This document shows positions 32,942 through 42,688 of a stretch of DNA of 64,000 nt, piece after piece. Both the position numbers and the translations under genes were made by a program. Below the pieces are notes generated by a model. It was not told where the DNA came from. It did no database searches and saw only the letters and a list, made by a program, of their open reading frames with translations. Source of the DNA: Planobispora longispora (GTDB taxonomy: Bacteria > Actinomycetota > Actinomycetes > Streptosporangiales > Streptosporangiaceae); contig NZ_BOOH01000039.1 in NCBI RefSeq assembly GCF_016863135.1, positions 124,001-188,000 of the forward strand. The letters are read 5' to 3'. Each line of letters begins with the position of its first letter. Position 1 is the first letter of the stretch.

Positions 32942-34108
32942 ATGCGGCGCGCCGCCGGCCCTCTCCCGATCCTTCTCCTCCTGCTCGCCCTGGCAGGCTG
33001 CTCCCCGACCGCCGACGGCGGCGGGGAACAGGGAGGGAGGGCGGCCGCGCCCGCGGTGCGGATCTATCCGAGCCCGGGTTCGGAGCGCGCCCCGACCGGC
33101 CGGGGCCTGACCGTCCAGGCCAGCGAGGGCACGCTGACCGGGGTGGTCGTCTACGCGGGCGGCGTGCCGGTGCCGGGCAGCTTCGACGCCACCCGGACCG
33201 TCTGGCGCTCCGACCGGCCGCTGGCCCCCGGCCAGGACTACGCGGTGAGCGCGATCGCGGCGGCCCCCGACGGCACCTCCTCGAGCGCCACGGGCAGGTT
33301 CCGCACCCTCGTCCCCGAAGAGACCTTCCGCATCGTGTCCGTCATCCCCTCACCCGGCGAGACCGTGGGCGTCGGCATGCCGATCATCGTCGACTTCGAC
33401 GTGCCCATCCAGAACAAGGCCGCCGTCGAGAAGGCCCTGACGGTGCGCTCCGCCACGCCGGTCGAGGGCGCCTGGCGCTGGGCCGGGGACACCCGGGCGA
33501 TCTACCGTCCCCGCCACTACTGGCCGGCCGGGCAGGAGGTCGGCTTCACCGCCCACCTGACCGGCGTCCGCGCCGGCAAGGGGATGTACGGCACCGCCGA
33601 CCACGTCACCCGCTTCACCGTCGGACGCGCGCAGATCAGCACCATCGACACCCGGACCCACCAGATGGTGGTCCGGCGCGACGGCGACGTCGTCCAGCGC
33701 ATGGCCATCAGCGCGGGCATGGCCACCACCGTGGAATACACCACGACCAGCGGCGCGCACCTGACCATGGACAAGAGCAACCCGGTCCGGATGGTCTCCC
33801 CCAACCGGAGCAAGGGCGACCCCGGCTACTACGACGTCATGATCAGTCATGCCGTGCGCATCTCCAACAGCGGCGAGTACGTGCACGCCAAGGGGAACGT
33901 CTGGGCCCAGGGCCGGGTCAACGTCAGCCACGGCTGCATCAACGCCCGACCCGACCAGGCCGCCTGGTTCTACACCACCTCCCTGCGCGGCGACCCCGTG
34001 ATCATCCGCGGCACCGACCGCGAGCTCGAGTGGGACAACGGCTGGGGCTACTGGCAGCTCTCCTGGCCCGAATGGCTGCAGGGAAGCGCTCTGCGCCCCG
34101 GCTCCTGA
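32942..34108 (+). CDS. L,D-transpeptidase lipoprotein
   Basis: A 388-residue protein, ATG at 32942 after AGGA. Signal peptide and lipobox LAGC (Cys20). Residues of about 40-125 and 125-235 look like two immunoglobulin-like beta domains (FRIVSVIPSPGETVGVGMPIIVDFD in the second, given in part). A YkuD catalytic domain follows at about 240-370 with the His of VMISHAVRI and SHGCINARPD, whose Cys is near residue 332. This is the layout of LdtMt2-type enzymes that make 3-3 cross-links in peptidoglycan and resist most penicillins. It probably stands alone; promoter sequences were not clear. Confidence 0.93.
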   Translation: MRRAAGPLPILLLLLALAGCSPTADGGGEQGGRAAAPAVRIYPSPGSERAPTGRGLTVQASEGTLTGVVVYAGGVPVPGSFDATRTVWRSDRPLAPGQDYAVSAIAAAPDGTSSSATGRFRTLVPEETFRIVSVIPSPGETVGVGMPIIVDFDVPIQNKAAVEKALTVRSATPVEGAWRWAGDTRAIYRPRHYWPAGQEVGFTAHLTGVRAGKGMYGTADHVTRFTVGRAQISTIDTRTHQMVVRRDGDVVQRMAISAGMATTVEYTTTSGAHLTMDKSNPVRMVSPNRSKGDPGYYDVMISHAVRISNSGEYVHAKGNVWAQGRVNVSHGCINARPDQAAWFYTTSLRGDPVIIRGTDRELEWDNGWGYWQLSWPEWLQGSALRPGS

Positions 34109-34297
34109 CCAGCCGCCTCCCGGGGATCCCCGGCTCCTGAGCGGCGAGGCGTCGCACCGGCGTGCCCGGCTCCGCCGTACGGCGAGAGCCGGTCCGTCGC
34201 CCCCCTGACAGCCGCGTCGATGGCGACATACCGTGGGAACAGGAGACATCGGAACCTTCCGGACGCCGGACCCGTTGCACTGGTAGGAGGGCGGAGC

Positions 34298-34732
34298 ATG
34301 GATGACTGGATCATCTGGTTGATCCTCGCGGTGATTCTCGGCGTCGCCGAGATCTTCACGTTGACCACCGCACTCGGCCTGCTCGGCGGCGCGGCCCTGA
34401 TCGCCTCTCTCGGCGCTCTCATCGGCCTCCCGGTCCCGCTCCAGCTCGTCGTCTTCGTCGGCTCCCTCGCCGCGGGGGTCGTCGTCGTCCGTCCCATCGC
34501 CAAGCGGCACCTCAAGCAGCCCCCTCTCGGCCAGCGCTTCGGCGTCCAGGCGCTCGTCGGGAAGACCGCCTACGTGACCAGCGAGGTGACGGGGCGGGAG
34601 GGCCGGGTGAAGATCGGCGGCGAGGAGTGGTCGGCCAGGGCCTACGACGAGACGCTGGTGATCCCGGCCGGGGCGACCGTCGACGTCATCGAGATCGAGG
34701 GCGCGACCGCCCTCGTCTACCCCAGGGAGTAG
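34298..34732 (+). CDS. NfeD-like membrane protein
   Basis: A 144-residue protein. ATG at 34298 has TAGGAGGGCGG upstream. Two hydrophobic segments (WIIWLILAVILGVAEIF and LGLLGGAALIASLGALIGL with the following VVFVGSLAAGVVVV) are followed by a small OB-fold (LVGKTAYVTSEVTGREGRVKIGGEEWSAR). This is the short NfeD1b form, almost always beside an SPFH protein, as here six bases downstream. The pair is thought to organise membrane microdomains. Confidence 0.9.
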   Translation: MDDWIIWLILAVILGVAEIFTLTTALGLLGGAALIASLGALIGLPVPLQLVVFVGSLAAGVVVVRPIAKRHLKQPPLGQRFGVQALVGKTAYVTSEVTGREGRVKIGGEEWSARAYDETLVIPAGATVDVIEIEGATALVYPRE

Positions 34733-34738
34733 TGACCC

Positions 34739-35848
34739 ATGGATCCGTTGCTGATCGTCGGGGTGCTCATCGTCCTGTTCGCCGTGTTCACGGTCATGAA
34801 ATCGGTGCGGATCGTGCCCCAGGCGAGAGCCAGGAACGTCGAGCGGCTCGGCCGCTACCACAGCACGCTCAAGCCCGGCCTCAACTTCGTGATCCCCTAC
34901 ATCGACCGGGTCTACCCGATGATCGACCTGCGCGAGCAGGTCGTCTCCTTCCGGCCGCAGCCGGTCATCACCGAGGACAACCTCGTCGTCGAGATCGACA
35001 CCGTGCTCTACTTCCAGGTCACCGACCCGCGCGCGGCGGCCTACGAGATCGCCAACTACATCCAGGCGATCGAGCAGCTGACGGTCACCACGCTGCGCAA
35101 CGTCATCGGCTCCATGGACCTGGAGATGACGCTCACCTCGCGCGACACCATCAACAGCCAGCTCCGGGGCGTGCTCGACGAGGCGACCGGCAAGTGGGGC
35201 ATCCGGGTCAACCGGGTCGAGATCAAGGCCATCGACCCGCCGAAGACCATCAAGGACGCGATGGAGAAGCAGATGCGCGCCGAGCGGGACAAGCGCGCCG
35301 CCATCCTCAACGCCGAGGGCCAGCGCCAGTCGCAGATCCTCACCGCCGAGGGCGACAAGCAGAGCGCCATCCTGCGCGCCGAGGGCGAGCGCAGCGCGGC
35401 CATCCTCAAGGCCCAGGGCCAGGCCCAGGCCATCGACGAGGTCTTCCAGTCCGTGCACCGCAACGACCCCGACCCCAAGCTCCTGGCCTACCAGTACCTC
35501 CAGGTGCTCCCCGAGCTCGCCAAGGGTCAGGGCAACACCTTCTGGGTCATCCCGAGCGAGGTCACCTCCGCCCTCCAGGGTGTCTCCCGGGCCTTCACCG
35601 AGTCCCTCCCCCAGTCCCCGGCCACCCGTGAGCTCTCGGGCGAGGACCGCTCCACCGCCGCGAAGGAGGCCGCCCAGGCTCAGCAGGCCGCCGCCGAGGC
35701 GGTGGCGGAGGCCGGCGAGGCCGAGACGGCCGCCGGCCCCCGTCAGCTCGGACCCGCCGCGGCCGCCCCCGGCGACCCCCTCGCCGACCTCGCCGGCCTC
35801 CAGGGACAGAGCGACCGGATCCAGGAGCGGCGCGACCGCACCCCCTGA
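34739..35848 (+). CDS. SPFH/Band 7 (stomatin/QmcA-like) protein
   Basis: A 369-residue protein with an N-terminal TM anchor (LLIVGVLIVLFAVFTVM) and a Band 7 domain at about 25-190 (VERLGRYHSTLKPGLNFVIPYIDRV, DLREQVVSFRPQPV, ITEDNLVVEIDTVLYFQV). A long charged coiled coil of AEG/AEGE repeats spans about 180-225, followed by FWVIPSEV and an Ala/Pro-rich tail. SPFH proteins oligomerise into membrane scaffolds linked to protein quality control. It is coupled with the NfeD-like gene and followed by a strong terminator. Confidence 0.93.
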   Translation: MDPLLIVGVLIVLFAVFTVMKSVRIVPQARARNVERLGRYHSTLKPGLNFVIPYIDRVYPMIDLREQVVSFRPQPVITEDNLVVEIDTVLYFQVTDPRAAAYEIANYIQAIEQLTVTTLRNVIGSMDLEMTLTSRDTINSQLRGVLDEATGKWGIRVNRVEIKAIDPPKTIKDAMEKQMRAERDKRAAILNAEGQRQSQILTAEGDKQSAILRAEGERSAAILKAQGQAQAIDEVFQSVHRNDPDPKLLAYQYLQVLPELAKGQGNTFWVIPSEVTSALQGVSRAFTESLPQSPATRELSGEDRSTAAKEAAQAQQAAAEAVAEAGEAETAAGPRQLGPAAAAPGDPLADLAGLQGQSDRIQERRDRTP

Positions 35849-35859
35849 CCCGGGACCGC

Positions 35860-35896
35860 ACCGCCCGCCCATGCCTCCCCGGCATGGGCGGGCGGT
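35860..35896 (+). terminator. Hairpin terminator after the SPFH gene
   Basis: Perfect 16-bp arms (ACCGCCCGCCCATGCC and its complement) with a 5-nt TCCCC loop begin 11 bp after the SPFH stop. Confidence 0.92.
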
Positions 35897-36018
35897 TGCG
35901 GGGCAGGACCGCAGCGAGTGTGAAGCCGAGCTGTGGGCGGGGTTAAGAAAACCGCGATGGACACCTCCGGAGCCGACCCGGCACAGTGCGTAAGGTCTGT
36001 ACCGAGGGGGGATTCGCG

Positions 36019-37047
36019 ATGAAGGCACTGGTCAAGGAGCGGGCCGAACCCGGTCTGTGGCTGACGGACGTACCCGAGCCGGCCATGGGACCCGGAGAGG
36101 TGCTGATCAAGGTGCTGCGCACCGGGATCTGCGGCACCGACCTGCACATCCGGAGCTTCGACGCCTGGGCTCGGCAGACCTTGAAGCTCCCGCTCGTCGT
36201 GGGGCACGAGTTCTGCGGCGAGGTCGTCGAGGTGGCCCCCGGCGTGGAGGACATCGCGGTCGGCGACCTGGTCAGCGGCGAGGGGCACATCGTCTGCGGC
36301 AAGTGCCGCAACTGCATGGCCGGGCGGCGGCATCTGTGCCGCAACACGATCGGGCTCGGGGTGAACCGTGACGGCGCCTTCGCCGAGTACGTGACGCTGC
36401 CGGCCTCCAACGTGTGGGTGCACCGGATCCCGGTGGACCCCGACGTGGCCGCGATCTTCGACCCGTTCGGCAACGCCGTGCACACCGCGCTGTCGTTCCC
36501 GATGGTCGGCGAGGACGTCCTCATCACCGGGGCCGGGCCGATCGGGCTGATGGCCGCGGCGGTCGCCACCCACGTCGGCGCGCGCAACGTGGTCATCACC
36601 GACGTCAGCCCCGAGCGCCTGGCCATCGCCGGCAAGCTCGGGGTCGGTCTCGCGCTGAACGTGGCCGAGACGTCCATCGCCGACGGCATGGAGCGGCTCG
36701 GCATGCGCGAGGGCTTCGACGTGGGCCTGGAGATGTCCGGGCACCCGCAGGCGCTCCGCGACATGATCGCGAACATGACCCACGGCGGGAAGATCGCCAT
36801 GCTGGGCCTGCCCGCCGAGGAGTTCGCGGTCGACTTCGCGACGGTCGTGACCTCGATGATCACGATCAAGGGCATCTACGGGCGCGAGATGTTCGAGACG
36901 TGGTACGCCATGTCGGTGCTCCTGGAGAAGGGGCTCGACCTGTCCCCCGTCATCACCGACCGCTTCTCCTACCGCGACTTCGACGCGGCCTTCGACACCG
37001 CCGCGAGCGGCACGACCGGCAAGATCATTCTGGATTGGACGGCCTGA
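36019..37047 (+). CDS. tdh: L-threonine 3-dehydrogenase
   Basis: A 342-residue zinc-dependent medium-chain dehydrogenase, ATG at 36019. Catalytic zinc ligands are in GICGTDLH and VGHEFCGEV. The structural zinc site is [15 protein letters not shown]. The NAD fold is [21 protein letters not shown]. Length and motifs match E. coli Tdh (341 residues), which oxidises threonine to 2-amino-3-ketobutyrate. Its stop overlaps the kbl start (TGATG), so the two pathway enzymes are coupled. Confidence 0.95.
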   Translation: MKALVKERAEPGLWLTDVPEPAMGPGEVLIKVLRTGICGTDLHIRSFDAWARQTLKLPLVVGHEFCGEVVEVAPGVEDIAVGDLVSGEGHIVCGKCRNCMAGRRHLCRNTIGLGVNRDGAFAEYVTLPASNVWVHRIPVDPDVAAIFDPFGNAVHTALSFPMVGEDVLITGAGPIGLMAAAVATHVGARNVVITDVSPERLAIAGKLGVGLALNVAETSIADGMERLGMREGFDVGLEMSGHPQALRDMIANMTHGGKIAMLGLPAEEFAVDFATVVTSMITIKGIYGREMFETWYAMSVLLEKGLDLSPVITDRFSYRDFDAAFDTAASGTTGKIILDWTA

Positions 37048-38228
37048 TGTTCGACGACATCCGCGGCGACGTGCGCGCCACCCTCGACGAGATCGCCTCG
37101 GCTGGACTGCTCAAGCCGGAGCGGATCATCACCACCCCGCAGCGGGCCGGCATCGCCGTCTCCGCCGCGGGCGGGTCCCGCGAGGTGCTGAACTTCTGCG
37201 CCAACAACTACCTGGGCCTGGCCGACCACCCCGAGCTGGTGGCCGCCGCCAAGGAGGCGCTGGACCGCTGGGGCTTCGGCATGGCCTCGGTCCGCTTCAT
37301 CTGCGGCACCCAGGAGGTGCACAAGGAGCTGGAGGCGCGGCTCGCGGAGTTCCTCGGCCAGGAGGACTCCGTCCTGTACAGCTCGTGCTTCGACGCCAAC
37401 GGCGGGGTGTTCGAGACGCTGCTCGACGACCGCGACGCGGTGATCTCCGACGCGCTCAACCACGCGAGCATCATCGACGGCATCCGGCTGTGCAAGGCCC
37501 GCCGCCTGCGCTACGCCAACCGCGACATGTCCGAGCTGGAGGCCCGGCTCAAGGAGGCCGCCGACGCCCGGCGCAAGCTGATCGTCACCGACGGCGTGTT
37601 CTCCATGGACGGCTACTTCGCCCCGCTGGACGAGATCTGCGACCTGGCCGAGCGCTACGGCGCCATGGTCATGGTCGACGACTCGCACGCGGTCGGCTTC
37701 ATCGGCGCGGGCGGCGCGGGCACCCCCGAGCTGTACGGCGTGCGCGACCGGGTCGACATCATCACCGGCACGCTCGGCAAGGCCCTCGGCGGGGCGAGCG
37801 GCGGCTACACGGCGGCCCGCAAGGAGATCTGCGAGCTGCTGCGCCAGCGCTCCCGCCCCTACCTGTTCTCCAACTCCCTCGCCCCGGTGATCGCCGCCAC
37901 CTCGCTGCGCGTCCTGGACATGATCAGCGGCTCCAGCGAGGCCCGCGAGCGGCTGCGCGCCAACACCGAGCGGTTCCGCACCAGGATGACCGAGGCGGGC
38001 TTCGACCTCCTGCCGGGCCACCACCCCATCGTCCCCGTGATGATCGGCGACGCGGCCGAGGCCGGCGCGATGGCCGAGCGCCTGCTCGAACAGGGGATCT
38101 ACGTGATCGGCTTCTCCTACCCGGTGGTCCCGCACGGCCAGGCCCGGATCCGGGTCCAGCTCTCGGCGGCCCACTCCACCGAGGACGTCGACCGGGCCGT
38201 GGAGGCGTTCATCGCCGCCCGGGGATAG
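37047..38228 (+). CDS. kbl: 2-amino-3-ketobutyrate CoA ligase (glycine C-acetyltransferase)
   Basis: A 393-residue PLP enzyme of the alpha-oxoamine synthase family. Motifs are [55 protein letters not shown] and the PLP lysine of [14 protein letters not shown] (near residue 245). It cleaves the Tdh product with CoA to glycine and acetyl-CoA. tdh-kbl coupling and near-identical length to E. coli Kbl (398) make the call firm over serine palmitoyltransferase or AONS. Confidence 0.95.
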   Translation: MFDDIRGDVRATLDEIASAGLLKPERIITTPQRAGIAVSAAGGSREVLNFCANNYLGLADHPELVAAAKEALDRWGFGMASVRFICGTQEVHKELEARLAEFLGQEDSVLYSSCFDANGGVFETLLDDRDAVISDALNHASIIDGIRLCKARRLRYANRDMSELEARLKEAADARRKLIVTDGVFSMDGYFAPLDEICDLAERYGAMVMVDDSHAVGFIGAGGAGTPELYGVRDRVDIITGTLGKALGGASGGYTAARKEICELLRQRSRPYLFSNSLAPVIAATSLRVLDMISGSSEARERLRANTERFRTRMTEAGFDLLPGHHPIVPVMIGDAAEAGAMAERLLEQGIYVIGFSYPVVPHGQARIRVQLSAAHSTEDVDRAVEAFIAARG

Positions 38229-38267
38229 CCGCGCCTCTGGACGGCGGAAGCCCCCCGGACGCCGAAG

Positions 38268-38316
38268 CCCCGGGCTCCGGAAGCCCGAAAGAGTCTCCCC
38301 GGGCTCCGGAAGCCCG
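38268..38316. repeat. Two 20-bp direct repeats, each a hairpin
   Basis: The same 20-bp sequence starts at 38268 and 38297. Each copy contains CGGGCT-CCGGA-AGCCCG, a 6-bp stem with 5-nt loop. They lie between the kbl stop and the LysR start and may act as a weak tandem terminator. Confidence 0.6.
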
Positions 38317-38350
38317 GAGAGCACCGGCCGCCCTGACCGACAATGGAAGC

Positions 38351-39373
38351 GTGATTGACACGCGGCGGCTGCGGACCCTGCGCGCGGTGGCCGACCACGG
38401 GACGGTCACCGCCGCGGCGGCGGCGCTCCATCTCACCCCCTCCGCCGTCTCCCAGCAGCTGGTCGCCCTGGAACACGAGGTCGGCCACCGGCTGCTGGAG
38501 CGCGACGGCCGGGGCGTCCGGCTCACCGCCGTGGGCCGCATCCTGCTCGGCCACGCCAACGAGGTCCTCGCCCAGCTGGAGCGGGCCGGGGCCGACATCG
38601 CCGCCTACACGACCGGCACGGCGGGCGAGGTGAAGGTCGCCTCCTTCGCCACCGCGATCGGCCTGGTGGTCGCCCCGGCGGTGAGCGCGCTCCGGGAGAA
38701 GGAGCCGGGCATCCAGGTGCGGGTCCTCGACGCCGAGGGCGACCAGAGCCTCACCATGGTGCTGGACGGCGAGGTGGACGTGGCCGTCGCCGTCGAGTAC
38801 CGCGGGGCCCCGGCCGAGGACGACCGCCGCCTGTCCCGCATCCCGCTGTACGCCGAGCCGTTCGACGTCGTCCTCCCGCGCGGCCACCGCCTCGCCGGTG
38901 CGCCGCTCCGCGCCGGGGGAGCGGCGGATCCGGTGGACGCCGGAGCCGTACGGGATCGGGGGGACGACCGCCCCGTCCCGGGACCGGCGGGCGCGCCCCC
39001 TCATGAGGAGCCGGTCACCGTCGCGGACCTGGCGGGCGAGACGTGGATCGGCCCCTACCCGGGCAACCCCTGCCACGACGTGATCGCCCTGGCCTGCGAG
39101 CACGCGGGCTTCGCCCCGGAGTTCGCCCACTCCTCCGACGACTTCAGCGCGGTGGTCGCGCTGGCCGGGGCGGGAGCGGGCGTGGCGATGGTGCCGCGCC
39201 TGGCGCTGCGCGGCACGGACCTGTCCGGCGTGGTGATCCGCCCGGTCGAGGGCCCGCAGCGCCGGGTCTTCGCCGCGGTACGGCGCGGCGCGGAGCGCCA
39301 CCCGCTGCTCGTCCCCCTCCTGGACGCCCTGCACCTCGCCGCGGCGGCCCTGCGCCACGCTCCCTCGTCATGA
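38351..39373 (+). CDS. LysR-family regulator
   Basis: A 340-residue regulator. GTG at 38351 begins VIDTRRLRTLRAVADHGTVTAAA; GACAAT at 38339-38344 sits six bases upstream and could be the -10 of a leaderless mRNA. The HTH spans about 3-60 (LHLTPSAVSQQLVALEHEVG). The co-inducer domain starts at EVKVASFATAIGLVVAPAV, and a roughly 40-residue Pro/Gly/Arg-rich insertion (near 195-225) separates its lobes, longer than usual. It may regulate tdh-kbl upstream, but that is position only. Confidence 0.9.
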   Translation: MIDTRRLRTLRAVADHGTVTAAAAALHLTPSAVSQQLVALEHEVGHRLLERDGRGVRLTAVGRILLGHANEVLAQLERAGADIAAYTTGTAGEVKVASFATAIGLVVAPAVSALREKEPGIQVRVLDAEGDQSLTMVLDGEVDVAVAVEYRGAPAEDDRRLSRIPLYAEPFDVVLPRGHRLAGAPLRAGGAADPVDAGAVRDRGDDRPVPGPAGAPPHEEPVTVADLAGETWIGPYPGNPCHDVIALACEHAGFAPEFAHSSDDFSAVVALAGAGAGVAMVPRLALRGTDLSGVVIRPVEGPQRRVFAAVRRGAERHPLLVPLLDALHLAAAALRHAPSS

Positions 39374-39496
39374 CGGCGCCCGCGAGGGGCGCCGCTCGCG
39401 GTTCCGGGCGGCCCCGCGGAATTCAGCGCCGCGAGATTCAACACTTCCGCCCCCGAATCCGTCTGGGAGGTGACGGACTCAGGAAGGCAGAGGTAA

Positions 39497-40045
39497 GTGG
39501 ACGACGATTCCCGCTTTGAGGCCTTCGTCGCCGAGCGGGCCGACGCGCTGCTGCGCTACGGCTACGTCCTCAGCGGCAACCCTCACGACGCGGCGGACCT
39601 CACCCAGGAGGCGCTGATCCGGCTGCACCGCGCCTGGCCGCGGGTGCGCCGCAAGCACGAACCGGAGAGCTACGTCCGGACGACCATGGCCCGGCTGCAC
39701 GTCAGCACCTGGCGGCTGCACCGCCGTGAGCGGCTTGTCTGGGACCCGCCGGAGGGCTCCCACCTGGACGCGCTCCCCTCCGGCGTCGAACAGGAGCTGT
39801 GGCAGGCCCTCGCGACCCTGCCCCGCAAGCAGCGGGCCGTACTCGTCCTGCGCTACTACGAGCAACTGACCGACGAGGAGATCGCCGGGGTTCTCGGCGT
39901 CTCCCGGGGGACCGTCCGCAGCCACGCGTCCCTCGGCCTGAACCGGCTCCGCTCGGCCGTACCGGAACCGGCCGGTCCCGGCCCGGCGGGCTCGGCCGGC
40001 CCCAGCGCACCGAACCCGACAGCCACCGGCGGGAGGACCCGATGA
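39497..40045 (+). CDS. ECF sigma factor, SigE family
   Basis: A 182-residue sigma factor. GTG at 39497 follows AGGAAGGCAGAGG. Region 2 is ERADALLRYGYVLSGNPHDAADLTQEALIRLHRAW, given here as its ends ADALLRYGYVL and DLTQEALIRLH. Region 4 is LPRKQRAVLVLRYYEQLTDEE with HTH GVLGVSRGTVRSHASLGLNRLR. The C-terminal 25 residues are Pro/Gly-rich. The next gene overlaps by ATGA and carries one TM segment, the usual layout for a sigma factor and its membrane partner in actinomycetes. Confidence 0.93.
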   Translation: MDDDSRFEAFVAERADALLRYGYVLSGNPHDAADLTQEALIRLHRAWPRVRRKHEPESYVRTTMARLHVSTWRLHRRERLVWDPPEGSHLDALPSGVEQELWQALATLPRKQRAVLVLRYYEQLTDEEIAGVLGVSRGTVRSHASLGLNRLRSAVPEPAGPGPAGSAGPSAPNPTATGGRTR

Positions 40046-41295
40046 GCGACCACCTGGAAGACAGCCTCCGTACGGCCCTCGGCCACGCCGCCGAACACGC
40101 TCCACGGGCCCCGGGCGCCCTGTCGGCGCACGTCGCGGCCCGCTCCCGGCGGCGCAGGGCGCGCGCGCAGACTCTGCTCGCGGCCGCCGCCGTCGTGCTG
40201 GTGGCGGGCGGGGCCGGGATCGCCGTGCGCGGGATCGGGGACGGCCCCGTGACTCCCGCGACAGGCCCGTTCCCGGCGCCGAGCACCGGGAGCGCCTCCG
40301 GGACGCCGTCCCCCTCGGGCGAACCGGTGATGCCCGATCCGGTGGAGAAGGTCTGGCCGGAGGCGGTCTGGAAGATCCCGGCCGAGCTGCCCGGCGGGCG
40401 CGAATTCCATCCGCAGGCGTTCATCGACGACCGCACGCTGCTCCTGGAGACCTCGGAGAGCTTCGAGAAGGCCGACGCGATCTACTCCTACGATCTCGCC
40501 GAGCGCCGGATCCGCAAGATCGCCGACATCAGCACCCCGAAGGGGGTGTTCGCCTCCGGATACACGGTGGGCAACGGGCTGATCGTCTGGCAGACGATCG
40601 ACGAGGCCGACGGAGACGAGAGCACCGCGCCCAGGACCACGGAGTTCTGGTCCGTCCCGGTCGAGGGGGGGCGTCCCACGGCCATCCGCACGGACCGCCC
40701 GCTGAAGGGAGGGGCCGGCAAGCTCACCGTGATCGGGGACAAGCTCGCCTTCTCCCTCGAACGGGGCGGGGTCTTCACGGTTCCTCTCGGGGGCGGGACC
40801 GTGGAGCCGGTGCCCGGGGCCGACCGCCACCACATCCTGCGCTGGCCCTGGGTGGGCACGCCGGGCAGGCATCCGCAGGACGGGGAGACCGCGTTCGGAG
40901 AGCTGTTCAACGTCGAGACCGGCGCCGTGGACGAGGCGGTCGTCCGGCCCGGCGAGCGGAATGTGAAGTGCGACGTGACGGCGTGCGTCGGCTCGAAGCC
41001 CGACGGCAGGTCCGCCTTCTTCCGCCTCCGCGACGGTTCCCGGGAACGCGACATCCCCGGAGAGTCGTTCGCGGGACTCGCCTCCGACCGCTTCCGCATC
41101 GTGCACCTGCCCGTGCCGCGGGGCGGTCAGTACCTTCACGACCCGATCACCGGCAAGTCCGGCGACCTGGGGATCCGCGCCGACGCCGACGGCTCGTCGA
41201 TCGCCGTGCACGCCGCTCTGGGCGACGACCGCCTGGTCGCCTATCCGATCGAGGACGAGTACGTGATCATCGATCTCTCGAAGATCGGCGAGTGA
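40042..41295 (+). CDS. Membrane-anchored partner of the ECF sigma factor
   Basis: A 417-residue protein coupled to the sigma gene (ATGA). Residues 1-46 are cytoplasmic (MSDHLEDSLRTALGHAAEHA) and end in an Arg-rich stretch. A TM segment (TLLAAAAVVLVAGGAGIAV) follows. The exterior part (about 90-417) shows repeated beta units such as IYSYDLAERRIRKI and TEFWSVPVEGGRPTAI, resembling a beta-propeller. No zinc anti-sigma HxxxCxxC motif is present, so anti-sigma function is inferred from gene order. The short cytoplasmic domain is the likely sigma contact. Confidence 0.8.
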   Translation: MSDHLEDSLRTALGHAAEHAPRAPGALSAHVAARSRRRRARAQTLLAAAAVVLVAGGAGIAVRGIGDGPVTPATGPFPAPSTGSASGTPSPSGEPVMPDPVEKVWPEAVWKIPAELPGGREFHPQAFIDDRTLLLETSESFEKADAIYSYDLAERRIRKIADISTPKGVFASGYTVGNGLIVWQTIDEADGDESTAPRTTEFWSVPVEGGRPTAIRTDRPLKGGAGKLTVIGDKLAFSLERGGVFTVPLGGGTVEPVPGADRHHILRWPWVGTPGRHPQDGETAFGELFNVETGAVDEAVVRPGERNVKCDVTACVGSKPDGRSAFFRLRDGSRERDIPGESFAGLASDRFRIVHLPVPRGGQYLHDPITGKSGDLGIRADADGSSIAVHAALGDDRLVAYPIEDEYVIIDLSKIGE

Positions 41296-41310
41296 CGCTC
41301 CGCGGAAGGG

Positions 41311-41344
41311 CTCTTTACGCACGGCGGGCGGCGTGAAATATCGG
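41311..41344 (+). promoter_or_regulatory. Promoter/operator element shared with the TetR gene
   Basis: CTTTACGCACGGCG, seven variable bases, then TGAAATATCGG: 27 of 34 positions match 44485-44518 upstream of the TetR gene. TTTACG and AAATAT could be -35 and -10 hexamers with a 16-17-bp spacer. It starts 16 bp after the preceding stop and about 70 bp before the P450 ATG. Confidence 0.55.
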
Positions 41345-41414
41345 AGAGTACGTCCACAGGAACTCCGACACGCCGCCCGGCCGCCGGGGCGCGCACCGGA
41401 AGGGGGCCGTCGGC

Positions 41415-42620
41415 ATGCAGATCGACCTGCTTGAGGACACCTGGGAGCGCGGCGTCCCGCACGGGCAGTTCGCCCGCCTCCGCAAGGAGGCGCCGGTCTT
41501 CTGGCACGAGGTGCCGGACGACACGGGCTTCTGGGCCGTCACCCGCTATCACGACGTCAAGGCGATCAGCCGCGACCACCAGACCTGGTCCAGCGAGGCC
41601 GGCGGCACCTTCATCCGCACGCTGTCATCGCAGGAGATGGCGGTCGCGCGGCTGATGCTGCTCAACATGGACCCGCCCAAGCAGAGCCGCTACCGCAGGC
41701 TGGTCAGCGCCGGGTTCACCCCGCGGACGGTCGGGAAGCTGGCGGAGGCGATCCGGGCGCGCGCCGCGCGGATCGCCGACACGGTGGCGGACAAGGACGG
41801 GGAGGTCGAGTTCGTCGCCGACGTGGCCCAGCACCTCCCGCTCCAGACGATCTGCGACATGGTCGGGGTACCCGAATCGGACCACCAGATGATCTTCGAC
41901 TGGTCCAACCGGCTGAGCGGCTCCCAGGATCCCGACTTCCAGAGCGGCCCGGACGACGGCGACGACGCCGGGGCGGAGATGTTCGTCTACTGCGACGGGC
42001 TGGTCGAGGAGCGGCGCGCGAACCCCCGCGACGACATCCTCACCGCGCTGATCAACGCCGAGATCGACGGCGACAAGCTCAGCCGCGACGAGATCGACGC
42101 CTTCTTCGTCATGTTGACCGTGGCCGGGAACGAGACCACCCGCAACCTGATCTCGCATGCCGTTCTGGCGCTGATCGAACGCCCCGACGTCTACCGCGAG
42201 CTGGCCGGGAGCCTGGAGGACGAGGAGCTGTGGCGCTCGGCCACCGAGGAGTTCCTGCGCTGGGGCTCCTCCATCCACAACTTCCGCCGCACCGCCCTGC
42301 GCGACACCGAACTGCACGGCCAGAAGATCACCGAAGGCGAGAAGGTCGTCACCTTCTACGCCTCGGCCAACTACGACGAGGAAATCTTCACCGACCCGCT
42401 CACCCTCGACATCCGCCGCATCCCCAACGACCACGTCACCTTCGGCGGCGGCGGCCCCCACTTCTGCCTCGGCGCGGGCCTGGCACGCGCCCAGATCACC
42501 GCGATGCTCCGCGAACTGCTCCGCCGCTTCCCCGCCGCCGAGTTCACCGCCCCGCCCCGGCGCATGCGCTCGGACTTCATCAACGGCATCAAGCACATGC
42601 CGGTCCGCTTCCATCTCTGA
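41415..42620 (+). CDS. Cytochrome P450 (first of two paralogues)
   Basis: A 401-residue P450, ATG at 41415 after GGAAGGGGG. I-helix LTVAGNETTRN, ExxR-type EEFLRW, and the haem loop FGGGGPHFCLGAG with Cys351. N-terminal wording (FWAVTRYHDVKAISRD, LLNMDPPKQSRYRRLVSAGFTPR) resembles the CYP124/125/142 clade that hydroxylates methyl-branched lipids or sterol side chains. No redox partner gene is adjacent. It is a close paralogue of the P450 at 45258-46463; parts of the two genes are identical at DNA level. A soluble class I enzyme is expected; the substrate is not established. Confidence 0.93.
   Translation: MQIDLLEDTWERGVPHGQFARLRKEAPVFWHEVPDDTGFWAVTRYHDVKAISRDHQTWSSEAGGTFIRTLSSQEMAVARLMLLNMDPPKQSRYRRLVSAGFTPRTVGKLAEAIRARAARIADTVADKDGEVEFVADVAQHLPLQTICDMVGVPESDHQMIFDWSNRLSGSQDPDFQSGPDDGDDAGAEMFVYCDGLVEERRANPRDDILTALINAEIDGDKLSRDEIDAFFVMLTVAGNETTRNLISHAVLALIERPDVYRELAGSLEDEELWRSATEEFLRWGSSIHNFRRTALRDTELHGQKITEGEKVVTFYASANYDEEIFTDPLTLDIRRIPNDHVTFGGGGPHFCLGAGLARAQITAMLRELLRRFPAAEFTAPPRRMRSDFINGIKHMPVRFHL
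42228..42612. repeat. 385-bp tract identical to 46071-46455
   Basis: From CTGTGGCGCTCGG to just before the last codons, the 3' part of this P450 gene matches the second P450 base for base over 385 bp, third codon positions included. Middle segments of the same genes differ at many positions. This is the signature of recent gene conversion. Confidence 0.92.
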
Positions 42621-42688
42621 CCCGGAACCGGCCCGGACTCCGACCCGGAGGACCCGCGCCCGCGCGCGGCCGGGCCGCCCGGGACGGC

